Notes: generated by a model not told the origin, from the sequence alone. A DNA stretch of 64,000 nt from Colwellia maritima (GCF_022669015.1 NZ_JAKKSL010000001.1:1966059-2030058); one strand, 5' to 3'; shown: positions 43,289-54,192, counted from the first letter of the stretch. Translations and numbers: made by a program.

Positions 43289-44635
43289 TTATAGTAACAG
43301 TAATGTCCCGCAACCTAAAAAAGCGATAAAGCCAAAAATGTCAGTAACAGTAGTTAAAATAACGGCTCCTGACAGGGCCGGATCGATATTAAATTTATTT
43401 AATAGCCATGGTACCCATACACCAGATAACGAAGCAATAAGAATATTTCCTAAAATAGCAATACAAATTGTGACTGAAAGCAGTGGGTTTGCAAACCAAT
43501 AAAAAGTAATAATGCCAATCACTGTTGCCCATAAAATACCGTTAATAGCACCTACTTTTAGCTCTTTTTTTACGATAGCTTGTCTATTTGCGTCGGTGAT
43601 TTGCCCTAAGGCTAAACCTCTAATGATTAAGGTTAAGGTCTGGCTACCTGAAATTCCCCCCATTGACGCAACTACAGGCATCAGTACGGCTAGTGCGACC
43701 ACTTGTTGAAGTGTTTCTTCAAATAAACCGATAAACCAAGACGCTAAAAAAGCGGTAAGTAAATTAATCCCTAACCAAATAGCGCGGTTTTTACTACTTA
43801 GCCAAACACTTGAGAATAAATCTTCTTCGTCACTTAAACCTGCAGACTGAAATAGTTGGTTATCTTTTAATTGCTCTTTGTATTGATATGCCGAGTCTAA
43901 GTCTAACCGGCCTGTTAGGCAGCCATTTTCATCGATAATAGGTAAAGCTGATTTACCTGATAAAATAACGGCATCAGCGGCTTCCTCTATGTCTTTTGTT
44001 GCTTCTAAATATTGTACTTCTTGATAAATAACGTCAGTTAGCAGTGTTTCGTCATTAAGTGTTAATAAACGATTGATCGCTATTTCACCCAGTAATTTAG
44101 ATTCAGTGTCGATGATGTATATTACTTCGCTTAAGGGGGCTCTATTCTTTGCACAGATTTTTTTTGCAGCAGATACTTTTAACTTTTCTGGTATTTTATT
44201 CTCATCAAAACTTTGCCAATGCCCTGCCTCTGATTCTGAATAATCTTGCGCTTTTTTGAAATGACTTCTTTGCTTAACCGTCATTTGAGAAATAGCATAC
44301 TCAATAAAACGATCGCTCAAGTGTTCTGTTAGTTCAAGTAAGCTATTAGCATCTAACTTATCAAATAAGGGGAGACAGCTGTCGTCATCCATCGAATCTA
44401 ATAACATTTGTCTAGATTCATTCTTCATTTCTAAGAATATATTTTGCTGATACTCACTGCTCAGCTGTTGCCAAATAATTAGGCGTGATTTGAGCGGAAA
44501 GGCTTCAAGCAGTATTGCCATATGCTCAGGTAATAAATTATGTTCAATTTCTGAAATGAGTTCATTCACTGGAAGATCAGCGGCAAGTAGTTCGTCTACT
44601 TTTTCAATATATTGAGGCAATAACTCTAAAGACAT
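43289..44635 (-). CDS. mgtE: Magnesium transporter MgtE
   Basis: A 448-residue magnesium channel/transporter. Domain order is an N-terminal helical MgtE_N domain (residues 1-125), two CBS domains (about 135-255) that sense magnesium, and five membrane helices with the conserved VLMPVVASMGGISGSQTLTLIIRGLALG and GNILIASLSGVWVPWLL. It lies 82 bases upstream of zntB on the same strand, so the two ion transporters may be co-transcribed. It reads intact. Confidence 0.92.
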   Translation of the reverse strand: MSLELLPQYIEKVDELLAADLPVNELISEIEHNLLPEHMAILLEAFPLKSRLIIWQQLSSEYQQNIFLEMKNESRQMLLDSMDDDSCLPLFDKLDANSLLELTEHLSDRFIEYAISQMTVKQRSHFKKAQDYSESEAGHWQSFDENKIPEKLKVSAAKKICAKNRAPLSEVIYIIDTESKLLGEIAINRLLTLNDETLLTDVIYQEVQYLEATKDIEEAADAVILSGKSALPIIDENGCLTGRLDLDSAYQYKEQLKDNQLFQSAGLSDEEDLFSSVWLSSKNRAIWLGINLLTAFLASWFIGLFEETLQQVVALAVLMPVVASMGGISGSQTLTLIIRGLALGQITDANRQAIVKKELKVGAINGILWATVIGIITFYWFANPLLSVTICIAILGNILIASLSGVWVPWLLNKFNIDPALSGAVILTTVTDIFGFIAFLGCGTLLLL

Positions 44636-44761
44636 TTAAATTCCTAAAAGGTCGGTATTTAACAAATTATTTTGATGAGACCCTACAAAATTTTGCGTTT
44701 TAAAATGTGACAGCGTTGACTATAAAATAGCACTATTTGCGTTAATAAAATATTATACCTT

Positions 44762-45253
44762 ATGGAAATGCCAAAATTGCAGCCCTTTGCAATAAAAACA
44801 CAACGTTTTTCGTTTTATTCTAAGTTATGGCGTTTACTTTTTAGAAAGCGCCAATGGCAAATTGTTGAAGATTGGCATTATAAGTTACCGAATAAAAGAA
44901 TAATTATTATTCCTAAAGGGTTTGTGTTTGATGGTAGCTCGTATCCTGCGTTGGTGTGGTTATTTTTCTCACCAACGGGATTATTGCTCATTCCTGTTAT
45001 ATTGCATGAATTTTGCTTTACGTATAATTATTTATGGGTGAAACAAAATGGACATGTTTTTAAATATAAAAAGGGTGATGGATTTTTTAAATGGTCGGCA
45101 TTAATTCGTAATGTAGGTATAGAACGTAACGAATTATTGTTAATTGATTATTTTATGTGGTTGATTTGTATTAGTTTTGGTTGGGTTAATTGGATTGTTT
45201 TTCAACGGAAAAAACTAGATGAAATTGTGCCATCTACGATAAAACCACGATAA
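44762..45253 (+). CDS. DUF1353-family protein
   Basis: A 163-residue protein of unknown function. The segment IIIPKGFVFDGSSYPALVWLFFSP, with a following LHEFCF, matches the DUF1353 pattern (P-x-G-F-x-x-D-x-x-S-x-P, then a histidine helix), a family also seen in phages. Two hydrophobic segments near residues 65-80 and 135-150 may associate with the membrane. It is divergent from mgtE and convergent with hisA. No neighbouring genes suggest phage origin here. Confidence 0.7.
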   Translation: MEMPKLQPFAIKTQRFSFYSKLWRLLFRKRQWQIVEDWHYKLPNKRIIIIPKGFVFDGSSYPALVWLFFSPTGLLLIPVILHEFCFTYNYLWVKQNGHVFKYKKGDGFFKWSALIRNVGIERNELLLIDYFMWLICISFGWVNWIVFQRKKLDEIVPSTIKPR

Positions 45254-45264
45254 TCTTAGTAAGA

Positions 45265-45295
45265 TGCTGATAGTCATTTTTATTCACTATCAGCA
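45265..45295. terminator. Terminator hairpin between the DUF1353 gene and hisA
   Basis: TGCTGATAGT and ACTATCAGCA pair perfectly around an 11-base loop, nine bases before the hisA stop. The T-rich stretch is in the loop, so termination efficiency is uncertain. It marks the end of the his operon directly after hisA. Confidence 0.7.
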
Positions 45296-45304
45296 TAGAG
45301 TACA

Positions 45305-46054
45305 TTATTGAAAATTATTTTGTACTAGGCCGCAAGCTATTGCTTCTTCAAGCGTGAACTTTCCTTCTAACAGAGAACGTCCTAAAATAACGCCGCTAAC
45401 GCCTGTACCAATCAAGGCTTTAATGTCATCTAAACAACCAATACCGCCAGAGGCTTGCCATTGAATACTTGGGTACTTTTGACAAAGCTCAATGTACAGA
45501 TCAACATTTGAGCCTGAAAGCGTTCCGTCTTTTGAGATGTCAGTGCATAAAATATGTTTTATGCCTGCTTCAATGTATGCGTCAAGTAGGTCTTCTAGAT
45601 TAACACCACTGTCTTCAATCCAACCATGGGTAGGTAGGGTTTTATTACCTTGTTCGTCAATTTTAATATCGAGCGCTAAAACAATTTTTTCACCACCATA
45701 AGATTTTAGCCATTCAATCACTAACTCTGGTTGTTTAATAGCAAGAGAGCCAATTACTACTCGTGTTGCACCCAATTCAAGGAGTTGTTTCACATCTTCT
45801 TCACAGCGAATACCGCCACCAACTTGAGTGATCATGGTTTCATGATTCACTACCGTTTTAAGTGTAGATAATTGACGTTTAGTACTGTCTTTTGCCCCAT
45901 CTAAGTCAACAAAATGCATAACAGTAGCACCCGATGCTGCATAAGCTTGTTGACGTTCTTGTACTGTGTATTGGTAATTGGTTTTTTGTGCATAATCGCC
46001 TTGAAAAAGACGAACAACTTCACCACCAATTAAATCAATTGCAGGGATCATCAT
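45305..46054 (-). CDS. hisA: ProFAR isomerase HisA
   Basis: Catalyses the Amadori isomerisation of ProFAR to PRFAR in histidine synthesis. It is a 249-residue TIM barrel with MMIPAIDLIGGEVVRLFQGDY, HFVDLDGAKD, QVGGGIRCEEDV, TDISKDGTLSG and QASGGIGCLDDI, including the two catalytic Asp residues (AIDL and TDIS). It overlaps hisH by four bases (ATGA). It is the last his gene here: hisF and hisIE, normally next, are absent. Confidence 0.96.
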   Translation of the reverse strand: MMIPAIDLIGGEVVRLFQGDYAQKTNYQYTVQERQQAYAASGATVMHFVDLDGAKDSTKRQLSTLKTVVNHETMITQVGGGIRCEEDVKQLLELGATRVVIGSLAIKQPELVIEWLKSYGGEKIVLALDIKIDEQGNKTLPTHGWIEDSGVNLEDLLDAYIEAGIKHILCTDISKDGTLSGSNVDLYIELCQKYPSIQWQASGGIGCLDDIKALIGTGVSGVILGRSLLEGKFTLEEAIACGLVQNNFQ

Positions 46055-46722
46055 AAGTTGCTTAACTCCGGTTTTATTAGTGTAGCGTCGAGCTCTAAAA
46101 AGTTTTTAATAATTCTACTACCTAAATCACTTGAGCGTTCAGGATGAAATTGGCAACCTATAAAATTATCTTTACCTATAATAGCTGAAAATTCAGTACC
46201 ATATACACAGCTTGCTAAAGTGTATTTGCTAATAGGGGCGGCAAAACTATGAACAAAATAAAAATAATCACCAACATTTATGCCGCCTAAAACAGGGTGT
46301 TCTGATACTTTTGTTAACGTATTCCGGCCCATGTGTGGTAGGCGATTAGCTTGGGCATCAAGTGGTGTAACTTTAGTTGGAATTAACCCTAAGCAATCAA
46401 CTGCTTGCTCATTACCGCCTTCAGTGGATGATTCTGTCATTAATTGCATGCCTAAACAAAATCCTAATACGGGTTGTGTTAATTCTTGTAAAGGTTTTAC
46501 TAATCCCTTTTCAATTATATTTTTCATGGCATGTTTAGCACTACCAACACCGGGAAGAATAACTTTATCAGCGGCTTTAATTAATGCTATATCGTCTGTG
46601 ATAGTTACGTTGAAACCTAAGCGTTCAACGGCGAATTTTACAGAAGATAAGTTAGCACAACCTGTATCAACAATGACATTTTTGCTAGTGTAACTATTTT
46701 TATTTACAGGAATTTCAGTCAT
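46051..46722 (-). CDS. hisH: Imidazole glycerol phosphate synthase glutaminase subunit
   Basis: Supplies ammonia from glutamine to HisF. The class I glutaminase triad is present: the nucleophile Cys in LGFCLGMQL and the His-Glu in CQFHPERS. The oxyanion strand PGVGSAKHAM is also seen. The 223-residue length is slightly above average owing to a non-conserved N-terminus ([15 protein letters not shown]). Its start overlaps the hisB stop (TAATG). The partner HisF is not encoded in this window. Confidence 0.95.
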   Translation of the reverse strand: MTEIPVNKNSYTSKNVIVDTGCANLSSVKFAVERLGFNVTITDDIALIKAADKVILPGVGSAKHAMKNIIEKGLVKPLQELTQPVLGFCLGMQLMTESSTEGGNEQAVDCLGLIPTKVTPLDAQANRLPHMGRNTLTKVSEHPVLGGINVGDYFYFVHSFAAPISKYTLASCVYGTEFSAIIGKDNFIGCQFHPERSSDLGSRIIKNFLELDATLIKPELSNL

Positions 46723-47807
46723 TATAACGTTCCTTTTGAACTAGGTAATTCATCACCTTCAACTTTGATGGCCTGGCCTAATGCACGACCAAAAACTTTA
46801 AATAAGCTTTCAACTTGGTGATGACAATTACCTTTGCTAGTTGATAGGTGCAATGTAATTAACATAGAATCAGCAAGTGAACGGAAAAAGTGTGGGACCA
46901 TCTGTGTAGACATAGTGCCAACATTTTCTGAGGTGAATTCGGCATCAAATTCAAGCCAAGGTCGACCAGATAAGTCAATTGCACATTCAGCACGACATTC
47001 ATCCATGGGGAGTACAAAACCAAAACGGCCAATACCGCGTTTGTCACCCAACGCTTCTTTTAATGCTTGTCCTAATGCTAGGGCTGTATCTTCAACACTG
47101 TGATGTTCATCGATATGATAATCACCACTGACATGGCACTGCAAATTGAAACCGCCGTGAGTGGCTATTTGATCTAGCATATGATCGAAAAAGCCTAAAC
47201 CGGTATCAATGCTACTACCACCTTTTTTGTCTAAATTGACTGAAACCGTAATATCTGTTTCTTTCGTTGTTCTTACCACCGTTGCGGTACGTGGGTTTTC
47301 AGTAGCGGCAAGTATTTGCTCACTGACTTGTGCCCAGTTTAGGCTGTCACGATTATATTTTATTCCAACAATGCCCATGTTAGCCGCTAATCCCATGTCT
47401 GTTTCTCGATCACCGATCACATAGGAATTAGTAAAATCAACTCGACCTTGTTGTAAATAGTCACTGACTAAACCCAGTTTTGGTTTACGACAATTACAAT
47501 TGTCTTTTTCAAAGTGAGGGCATAATAAAACATCTTGAAAATCAATGCCTTGTGATGAAAATATTGCCATCATTTTATTGTGGGGTAGATCAAAATCGGC
47601 TTGTGGGAAACTACTTGTTCCCAAACCATCTTGATTAGAAACCATAACCAATACAAATCCTTTAGCTTGTAATTTTAATAGTTCAGGAATAACGTTTGGT
47701 TCAAAGACTAATTTTTCTAGTGTATCAAGTTGTTTATCGATTGCAGGCTCTTCAACTAAGGTACCATCACGGTCGATAAATAATATTTTTTGTTGTTTTT
47801 TGCTCAT
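46722..47807 (-). CDS. hisB: Bifunctional histidinol-phosphatase / IGP dehydratase
   Basis: The N-terminal HAD phosphatase domain (residues 1-165) has the nucleophile and acid in FIDRDGTL and zinc-site cysteines in [14 protein letters not shown]. The C-terminal dehydratase domain has [35 protein letters not shown] and [15 protein letters not shown]. Fusion of the two activities, 361 residues, is typical of gammaproteobacteria. It overlaps hisC by four bases and hisH by one. Confidence 0.96.
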   Translation of the reverse strand: MSKKQQKILFIDRDGTLVEEPAIDKQLDTLEKLVFEPNVIPELLKLQAKGFVLVMVSNQDGLGTSSFPQADFDLPHNKMMAIFSSQGIDFQDVLLCPHFEKDNCNCRKPKLGLVSDYLQQGRVDFTNSYVIGDRETDMGLAANMGIVGIKYNRDSLNWAQVSEQILAATENPRTATVVRTTKETDITVSVNLDKKGGSSIDTGLGFFDHMLDQIATHGGFNLQCHVSGDYHIDEHHSVEDTALALGQALKEALGDKRGIGRFGFVLPMDECRAECAIDLSGRPWLEFDAEFTSENVGTMSTQMVPHFFRSLADSMLITLHLSTSKGNCHHQVESLFKVFGRALGQAIKVEGDELPSSKGTL

Positions 47808-48881
47808 GACAATACTTCTTTAAGTTGGGTTATTTCTTGCTCACTACCAATACTAATACGTAAACAATTTTCTAGTTGTTGTTGCTTAGATTGGTCACGG
47901 ATTAAAATGTTTTTACTCACTAATAAGTTAAAAATGCGAGTTTTTTCATTTTCATTAATACAACGGAATAAAACAAAATTAGCATCACTTGCGTATACTT
48001 GACTACACCAGACTTTGCTCACTAAGCCAAATAGATATACTTGTTTTTATTTTGTTACACTCGCGCACCCGTTGAGTCATTTGTTGTATGCCAGTGTTTA
48101 GTGTTTGGCTAGCAATTTCTGCAACAGGAGCTGAGATAGGGTAAGGTGCAATGACTTTACTTAATAGCGTAATAATATCAGTATTTGCTAGTGTAAAGCC
48201 ACATCTTAGTCCGGCAAGAGCGAAGGCTTTTGATAACGTTCTTAGTACAATGACATTATCATATTCTTTTAATAAAGCCGTTTTGGTTTGTTCAGGCGAA
48301 AATTCAATATAAGCTTCATCTATAACAACAATGGCAGAGTCTTTAAATAACTCAATTGCTTTGATTATTTGCTCTTTTGGCAATAGGTTACCAGTAGGGT
48401 TGCCTGGAGAGCATAAAAATACCACTTTTACTTTACCTACTTGATGTTGTAGGCCTTCGAGATCAAGTATGTTATCTATCAACGGAACGGTAACGACACT
48501 TGCACCATGATTTTCTGCGCTTATAGCATACATACCATAAGTAGGGGGGCAGATTAAAATACTATCTTGGTAAGCACGGCAAAAGCTACGAATTATCAGT
48601 TCTATGCCTTCATCTGCACCGCGGGTAGCTAATATCTGAGTGCGCTCAAGACCACAATAATGACTGTAAGCATTTAGTAGGCTATCGGGCTGAAAATCAG
48701 GGTAACGGTTAATGTTTTGGCTACTTACTTGATATTCACCTTTTCCCGGCGCTTCGTTGGCATTGAGCCATGTTTTGTTATTAGCTTGTGCTGCATCACC
48801 ACTAGCAAATAATCGTCTAGCAGACTGATAGGGCACCATTTCAACGAGCTCTGCCCGTGCTAATTTGTTTGCTATCGACAT
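47804..48881 (-). CDS. hisC: Histidinol-phosphate aminotransferase (one frameshift)
   Basis: A PLP enzyme converting imidazole acetol phosphate to histidinol phosphate. Landmarks are [56 protein letters not shown] and the PLP-lysine segment [17 protein letters not shown]. The frame is lost near 48035 and resumes as [21 protein letters not shown] to the stop at 47804. Length is about 358 residues. It starts one base after the hisD stop. Confidence 0.94.
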
Positions 48882-48882
48882 T

Positions 48883-50189
48883 TTATTTACCTGCTTCTAA
48901 GCGAATAGTAACGGCTCTTTGGTGGGCATCTAATCCCTCAGCATCTGTTAATTCAATAATGCATTCTGCAAGGTTTTCTAAACCAGTTCTGGTAATTTCT
49001 TGTACGGTATACCGACGAGAAAAATCGGCTAAGGATAAGCTTGAAATTACTTTGGAATAACCATAGGTTGGCAAAACATGGTTAGTTCCGCTAGCGTAAT
49101 CCCCAGCTGACTCTGGTGTGTATGCACCTACAAAGATAGAACCAAAGCATTACGTAAATTGCTTAATAATTCTTGCGGTGTTTCAGTTTGAATAATTAAA
49201 TGCTCAGGACCATACAAATTTGATACTTCAACGGCTTGTGCCATATCTTTAGTCAAAATGAGTCGAGATTGTTTTAATGCTTGGTTCGCAATGCTCTCTC
49301 TAGTTAATAATACCACTTGCTTTTCAAGTTCAAGGGCAACTTCGTCTATCAATTTTTTACTGTCAGTTAACAAAATTACTTGGCTATCAGCGCCGTGTTC
49401 GGCTTGTGATAATAAATCAGCAGCAATAAATGCAGCGTTTGCTTGTTCATCGCCAATTACCAGTACTTCTGAAGGCCCGGCAGGCATATCTATAGTAAAA
49501 CCTGCTACTTGTTGAGATAATTGTTTTTTTGCTTCGGTTACATAACGGTTGCCAGGACCGAATACTTTATTAACCGCAGGGATACTTTCTGTGCCATAAG
49601 CAAGAGCAGCAATAGCTTGTGCACCACCAATAGTATAAATTTCAGTGATTTCACAAAGTGAAGCAGCCACTAATACCTCATTGGCCAACTGACCATTTTT
49701 ATCAGGAGGGCAAACTAATGCAGTGCGTTTGCAACCTGCAAGTTGTGCCGGTACACCTAACATTAATACTGTAGAAGGTAATGGCGCACTGCCAACCGGA
49801 ATATATAAACCAACACTCTCAATTGACTCCGTTTTTAAGGTACAACGAACACCTGGGCAAGTTTCAACAAAAACATCTTTTGGTGTTTGGGCACTATGAA
49901 AACGTTTTATTTGTTCATAAGCCGTGTTTATTGCTTTTAAACGTTTGTCTGTTAATGCTAATTTTGCCTGTTCTACTTGTTCAGGGGTGACTCTTAACGT
50001 TGATAAGGCAATACCATCAAATTGCTCTGTTAACGAAAACAACGCTTTATCACCTTGCTTTTGTACCTGGGATAAAATATTAGCGACTTGTGTTGATAAT
50101 AAGGCATTATCCGCAATGGCAGGGCGGGCAAGCGCATCTTTTTGTTGTTGTGTTGTTATTGTTTGCCAATCGATTATTTGGGTATTCAT
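48883..50189 (-). CDS. hisD: Histidinol dehydrogenase (one frameshift)
   Basis: Oxidises histidinol to histidine in two NAD-dependent steps at a zinc site. Visible are [84 protein letters not shown] and, after the break, [21 protein letters not shown]. The frameshift near 49141 is repaired by one G in a GG run. Length is about 435 residues. It is separated from hisG by 156 bases holding a hairpin, wider than usual for this operon. Confidence 0.95.
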
Positions 50190-50263
50190 AATTTTCTCTA
50201 TTTTTACAATTAATTACTCAGATCCGCTAAAAAAAATTGGCATTTCAGTAAAGCTGTCAAGTT

Positions 50264-50305
50264 GTTTGTTACCACCTATTCGTCTTTTACGTAATGGTAA
50301 CAAAC
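50264..50305 (-). promoter_or_regulatory. Hairpin in the hisG-hisD gap
   Basis: GTTTGTTACCA and TGGTAACAAAC form an 11-bp stem with a 20-base loop inside the 156-base intercistronic gap. With no T run it may affect mRNA processing or stability between hisG and the rest of the operon. Confidence 0.5.
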
Positions 50306-50345
50306 CTCAAGGAAAATACCGCTGAATTGTCAATTATAACGCGGA

Positions 50346-51248
50346 CTAGCCCATCATTTTTTCTATTGGCATAACGAGTATGGAGTTACAGCCAAGCGCT
50401 TTTAGTTTTTCCATGGTTTCCCAAAAGAATGTTTCAGTCGCAACAACGTGAACAGCAACTAAGTCTTCTCTGCCTGCTAGTGGTAAAATAGTTGGTGTTT
50501 CTTTGCCTGGCATTAAAGCGCTTACTTCACTAATTTTATCCTTGGGTGCATGTAGCATAATGTACTTGCTTTCTTTTGCTTTCATTACACCTTGAATACG
50601 TGGAAGTAAGGTATTTAAAATATCTTGTTTTTCATCCCCTAACGGTTCTGCTCGTTGAATAAGTGACGCTTTAGAACGAAATACTTCAGCGACCTCTTTT
50701 AAACCATTAGCTTCAAGTGTGGCACCTGTTGATACTAAATCACAAATACCATCGGCTAAACCAACTCTAGGGGCAACTTCAACAGAGCCTTTTAATAAGC
50801 AAAACTCAACGTTGATACCGTTTTCTTTTGCAAAACGTTTTAATAGTTGAGGGTAGGTTGTCGCGAAACGCAAGCCATCAAGACAAGCTAAACCTGTGTA
50901 TTCAAACTCTTCAGGCATTGCTATTGAGAAACGACATTCACCAAAATTTAAGGGCGTTGTTTTAATATAATCATTTTTGCTGCCAATCAATGCTCGTGAT
51001 AATTCTTCTTCTTCAAGTGTGTTGTCGCCAACAATACCTAAATCACAAACACCATCCATTACTAAGCCCGGAATATCGCTACTACGCACGCGCATAATGT
51101 CGATAGGTAAGTTACTTACGTGGGCAAGTAAGCGGCGGTCAGTAACATTGAGTTTTAATCCACAACGTTTTAAAAGTGCTTGAGTGTCGTCACTAAGTCG
51201 TCCTGATTTTTGCATTGCTATGCGTAAACGTGGCGCTGATATTGTCAT
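50346..51248 (-). CDS. hisG: ATP phosphoribosyltransferase, long form
   Basis: The committed, feedback-inhibited first step of histidine synthesis, from ATP and PRPP. I start at the ATG at 51248 ([18 protein letters not shown]), preceded by AGGA, rather than an in-frame start 51 bases upstream. It contains [52 protein letters not shown] and a C-terminal regulatory ACT-like domain, so it is the long form (300 residues) not needing HisZ. It lies downstream of the his attenuator. Confidence 0.96.
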   Translation of the reverse strand: MTISAPRLRIAMQKSGRLSDDTQALLKRCGLKLNVTDRRLLAHVSNLPIDIMRVRSSDIPGLVMDGVCDLGIVGDNTLEEEELSRALIGSKNDYIKTTPLNFGECRFSIAMPEEFEYTGLACLDGLRFATTYPQLLKRFAKENGINVEFCLLKGSVEVAPRVGLADGICDLVSTGATLEANGLKEVAEVFRSKASLIQRAEPLGDEKQDILNTLLPRIQGVMKAKESKYIMLHAPKDKISEVSALMPGKETPTILPLAGREDLVAVHVVATETFFWETMEKLKALGCNSILVMPIEKMMG

Positions 51249-51320
51249 GTGTTTAATTCCTATTGATAAGTTTTTAATGCTAAAAATATGTATATACAAT
51301 TTTCAGGGGCTTAAAATGCG

Positions 51321-51357
51321 AAAAACCCCCGGAAGATTTAAGGCTCTTTCGGGGGTT
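51321..51357 (-). terminator. his attenuator terminator
   Basis: On the minus strand AACCCCCG pairs with CGGGGGTT across an 18-base loop and is followed by T residues (plus-strand A run at 51321). It lies 63 bases after the hisL stop and 73 before hisG, where a transcription attenuator should be. Confidence 0.88.
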
Positions 51358-51419
51358 CATAAATATAGTGCTTAAGTTTAACTCCACGAAAAGGCCATTA
51401 CCCATCGCGGTGCTTTTAA

Positions 51420-51494
51420 TTAAAATAAGTAATAAAAGACCTGAACGGGTATGTCCATATGATGGTGATGTCGGCTATTCAGGTTAAAAGTCAT
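51420..51494 (-). CDS. hisL: his operon leader peptide
   Basis: A 24-residue frame, MTFNLNSRHHHHMDIPVQVF then YYLF, with four consecutive His codons at 51459-51470. When charged tRNA-His is scarce, ribosomes should stall there and prevent formation of the terminator at 51321-51357, allowing hisG transcription. The Shine-Dalgarno (GAG about ten bases before the ATG) is weak. E. coli HisL has seven His residues; four is fewer but the arrangement is clear. It was identified from the sequence by reading the region upstream of hisG. Confidence 0.88.
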   Translation of the reverse strand: MTFNLNSRHHHHMDIPVQVFYYLF

Positions 51495-51519
51495 AATATG
51501 TTAAACTCAATTTAATCAA

Positions 51520-51525
51520 AGTATA
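51520..51525 (-). promoter_or_regulatory. Probable -10 element of the his operon
   Basis: TATACT on the minus strand, 26 bases before the hisL ATG. No good -35 is visible 17 bases upstream, so an activator or extended element may help. Start of transcription would be near 51513. Confidence 0.45.
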
Positions 51526-51801
51526 CTAAAATGATTGATTTTATCTATGGCGTTAGAGTACTGATAAACCCAATTAGCTTCAAGGAATAAATAACACTTT
51601 TTTATGATTATTTGTTCTATGATACAAACCTTGTGTTATTACTCTCTTATAAGTGGGAAGATAGTATTCGATTTGTACGTTATTTGCTCGTATTAACATT
51701 TGCGAATATTAAAGTTATCTTTGGAATTGACGATAAATAAGAATGCAACTTATTTTAAATCTTAACATTACATAAACCTGAACAGCTGAAATTGAGGATT
51801 T

Positions 51802-52167
51802 ATGGATATTTTTACTACACAATTAACGCGCGTTGTACCTGTGCCTATCAAACCTGCTAATTTAAAGGTAAAGGCGTTGTTAAAAGATGCACGAGTAGGT
51901 AAATTGAAAGAAGATTTAGATCATCTTGAAAACCATGATTATTACTTTGAGGATGACAAGGGTGAAGATGAAAAATTAAATAAAGAACACGATAGCGAAA
52001 GTAAAGAGAGTATGGCGCAAAATAATGAACAAGACTGTATATCAACAAAAGAAACTGAGGGGAATGCTCAAGAAGGTAAAGGTTTAAATAAAGACACCGC
52101 GCCTAAAAATACTAAAGGTATTACTGAATCTGAAGACGGAGTGAAACATTTAGATCTTTATGTTTAG
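51802..52167 (+). CDS. Acidic low-complexity protein of unknown function
   Basis: A 121-residue protein. The first 30 residues (MDIFTTQLTRVVPVPIKPANLKVKALLK) look conserved and mildly basic; the remainder is highly charged, rich in Glu, Asp, Lys, Asn and Thr, and probably disordered. It ends HLDLYV. It has a Shine-Dalgarno (GAGG) before the ATG and is divergent from the his operon and upstream of the YoaA helicase gene. I do not recognise the family. Confidence 0.6.
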   Translation: MDIFTTQLTRVVPVPIKPANLKVKALLKDARVGKLKEDLDHLENHDYYFEDDKGEDEKLNKEHDSESKESMAQNNEQDCISTKETEGNAQEGKGLNKDTAPKNTKGITESEDGVKHLDLYV

Positions 52168-52277
52168 TGTATTACAAATTTTCATGTTTTGTTGTTTTAG
52201 ATTAGTCTTTATGTTTGGTGATAAAACAGTATAATCGGCAATTCTTCTCATTTCTCTATTGTATAACTTGTTTTCTA

Positions 52278-54192
52278 ATGACTTCAGTTGCTCAAGCATT
52301 TTCTAAAAATGGCGCTTTAGCTAAGGCTATAGACGGTTTTTCTCCACGACAAGCGCAGACTGATATGGCGTTGGAAGTGGCAATGGCCATTGAAAAGCAC
52401 TCTTCGCTTATTGTTGAAGCAGGCACGGGAACAGGCAAAACCTTTGCTTATCTCATACCTGCATTTCTCAGTGTTAATTCGGCTTCAAGTGGTGATGAAC
52501 TGAACACCAAAATTATTGTTTCAACGGGCACAAAAAACCTACAAGAACAACTCTTTCATAAAGATATTCCTTTAGTTAAAAAAGCATTGGCGAGTAATGT
52601 GCAAGTTGCGCTATTAAAGGGACGTGCGAATTATTTATGCCGGTATCGTTTAGCACAATATCAAGAAACACGTGGGCAGTTAGACGCCAATACGCTTACT
52701 GATTTAGTGAAAGTAAAAACATGGGCGAATACCACTCAAAGTGGTGATATTGGCGAATTAACTAATGTTACAGAAGACTCAGGTGTGTTCCCTTTTATTA
52801 CTAGTTCATTAGATAATTGTTTGGCAAAAGACTGTCCAGAATATGAACAGTGCTACTTGGTCAGAGCCAGACAAAAAGCCATTGATGCCGATTTGATTGT
52901 TGTAAACCATCATTTGTTTTTTGCTGATATGGCACTTAAAGATACAGGTTTTGGTGAGTTAATCCCTAAAGCTCAAGTTGTTATTTTTGATGAAGCGCAT
53001 CAAATTGGCGATATCGCCAGTGATTATTTTGGTGAAGCTTTTTCCACACGCCGGCTTGTAGATCTATGCACTGATGTTTCTCAAATTTATCGCAGCAAAC
53101 TCACTGACATGAAGCAATTAGGTTTAGCGGCGGATAAATTACAAAAAACTTGCCAAGAATTTAGGTTATTGTTTCACTATGATCCTGAACGGGGCAATTG
53201 GCGAGAAAAATATCAGCAACCATCATTTAAACAAAAATATCAACAATTAAAAATTGATTTGGATTTTTTATATCAAGTAATAAAATTATGCGTTTCTCGT
53301 AATGAAGCCATTGATAGTTGTTTTGATAGGGCGGTAAAATTACTCGCGCAATACAATGTCATGACTAATGTCGATGTTGAGGGCATGAGTTTTTGGTATG
53401 AAACAACACCAAGGCATGTTGTGTTGCATTTAACGCCACTAAGTGTTGCTGATAAATTCAGTGCCTATGTTAAAGAATCAGGAGCAGGGTGGATCTTTAC
53501 CTCAGCAACGCTAGCGGTAGATAATAGTTTTGATCATTTTTCCAAACATTTAGGTTTGTATGGCGCTAATCAATTATTACTTGAAAGCCCATTTGACTAT
53601 CCGCAACAATCTCAGTTAATTGTGCCTCGTTATTTACCAGAAGCAAATGATAAAAACCGTGCGCGGCATTTAGCACACTTAGCAAAGCCTTTAATTATTG
53701 CCAAGCAAAGGCGCATGTTTTATGCTTTTTACTAGTTATAGAGTGATGAATCAGGTTGCTGAAATTTTAGCGGATGACCTTGAGAACCCTTTACTAGTTC
53801 AAGGGCAAATGGCAAAACGAATTTTATTAGAAAAGTTTGTAGAAAATGATAATGCGGTATTGCTTGCTACCGCAAGTTTTTGGGAAGGTATTGACGTAAG
53901 AGGCGATAAGCTTACTTGTGTTATAATTGATAAATTACCCTTTGCATCACCCGATGATCCTTTACTGCAAGCACGCTGTGAAGATGTTAGAAGGCGGGGA
54001 GGAGATGCCTTTGCACAAATTCAACTTCCGCAAGCTGTTATTTCATTGAAACAAGGCGTTGGTCGACTTATTCGTGATGTTAGTGATCGCGGCGTTATGG
54101 TGATTTGTGATAATCGTTTAGTGAATCGTCCATACGGGCAAACCTTTTTTGAAGAGTTTGCCCGAAATGAAACGAAGCCGAGATTTAACTAA
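52278..54192 (+). CDS. yoaA: DinG-family ATP-dependent DNA helicase YoaA (one frameshift)
   Basis: An XPD/DinG-like superfamily 2 helicase with an iron-sulfur cluster; in E. coli YoaA works with the clamp-loader chi subunit in DNA repair. Visible are AQAFSKNGALAKAIDGFSPRQAQ, Walker A VEAGTGTGKTFAYL, the four-Cys cluster (YLCRYRL; NCLAKDCPEYEQC), DEAH in VVIFDEAHQIGD, and, after the break, SFWEGIDVRGDKLTCVIIDKLPF with QGVGRLIRD. The frame breaks near 53700. I choose the ATG at 52278 (MTSVAQAF) although the frame is open to a GTG at 52215. Length is about 638 residues. Confidence 0.9.

Noticed and set aside
44762-45253. Prophage remnant suggested by the DUF1353 protein
   Set aside because: DUF1353 also occurs in chromosomes; no integrase, structural or lysis genes and no composition change are nearby.
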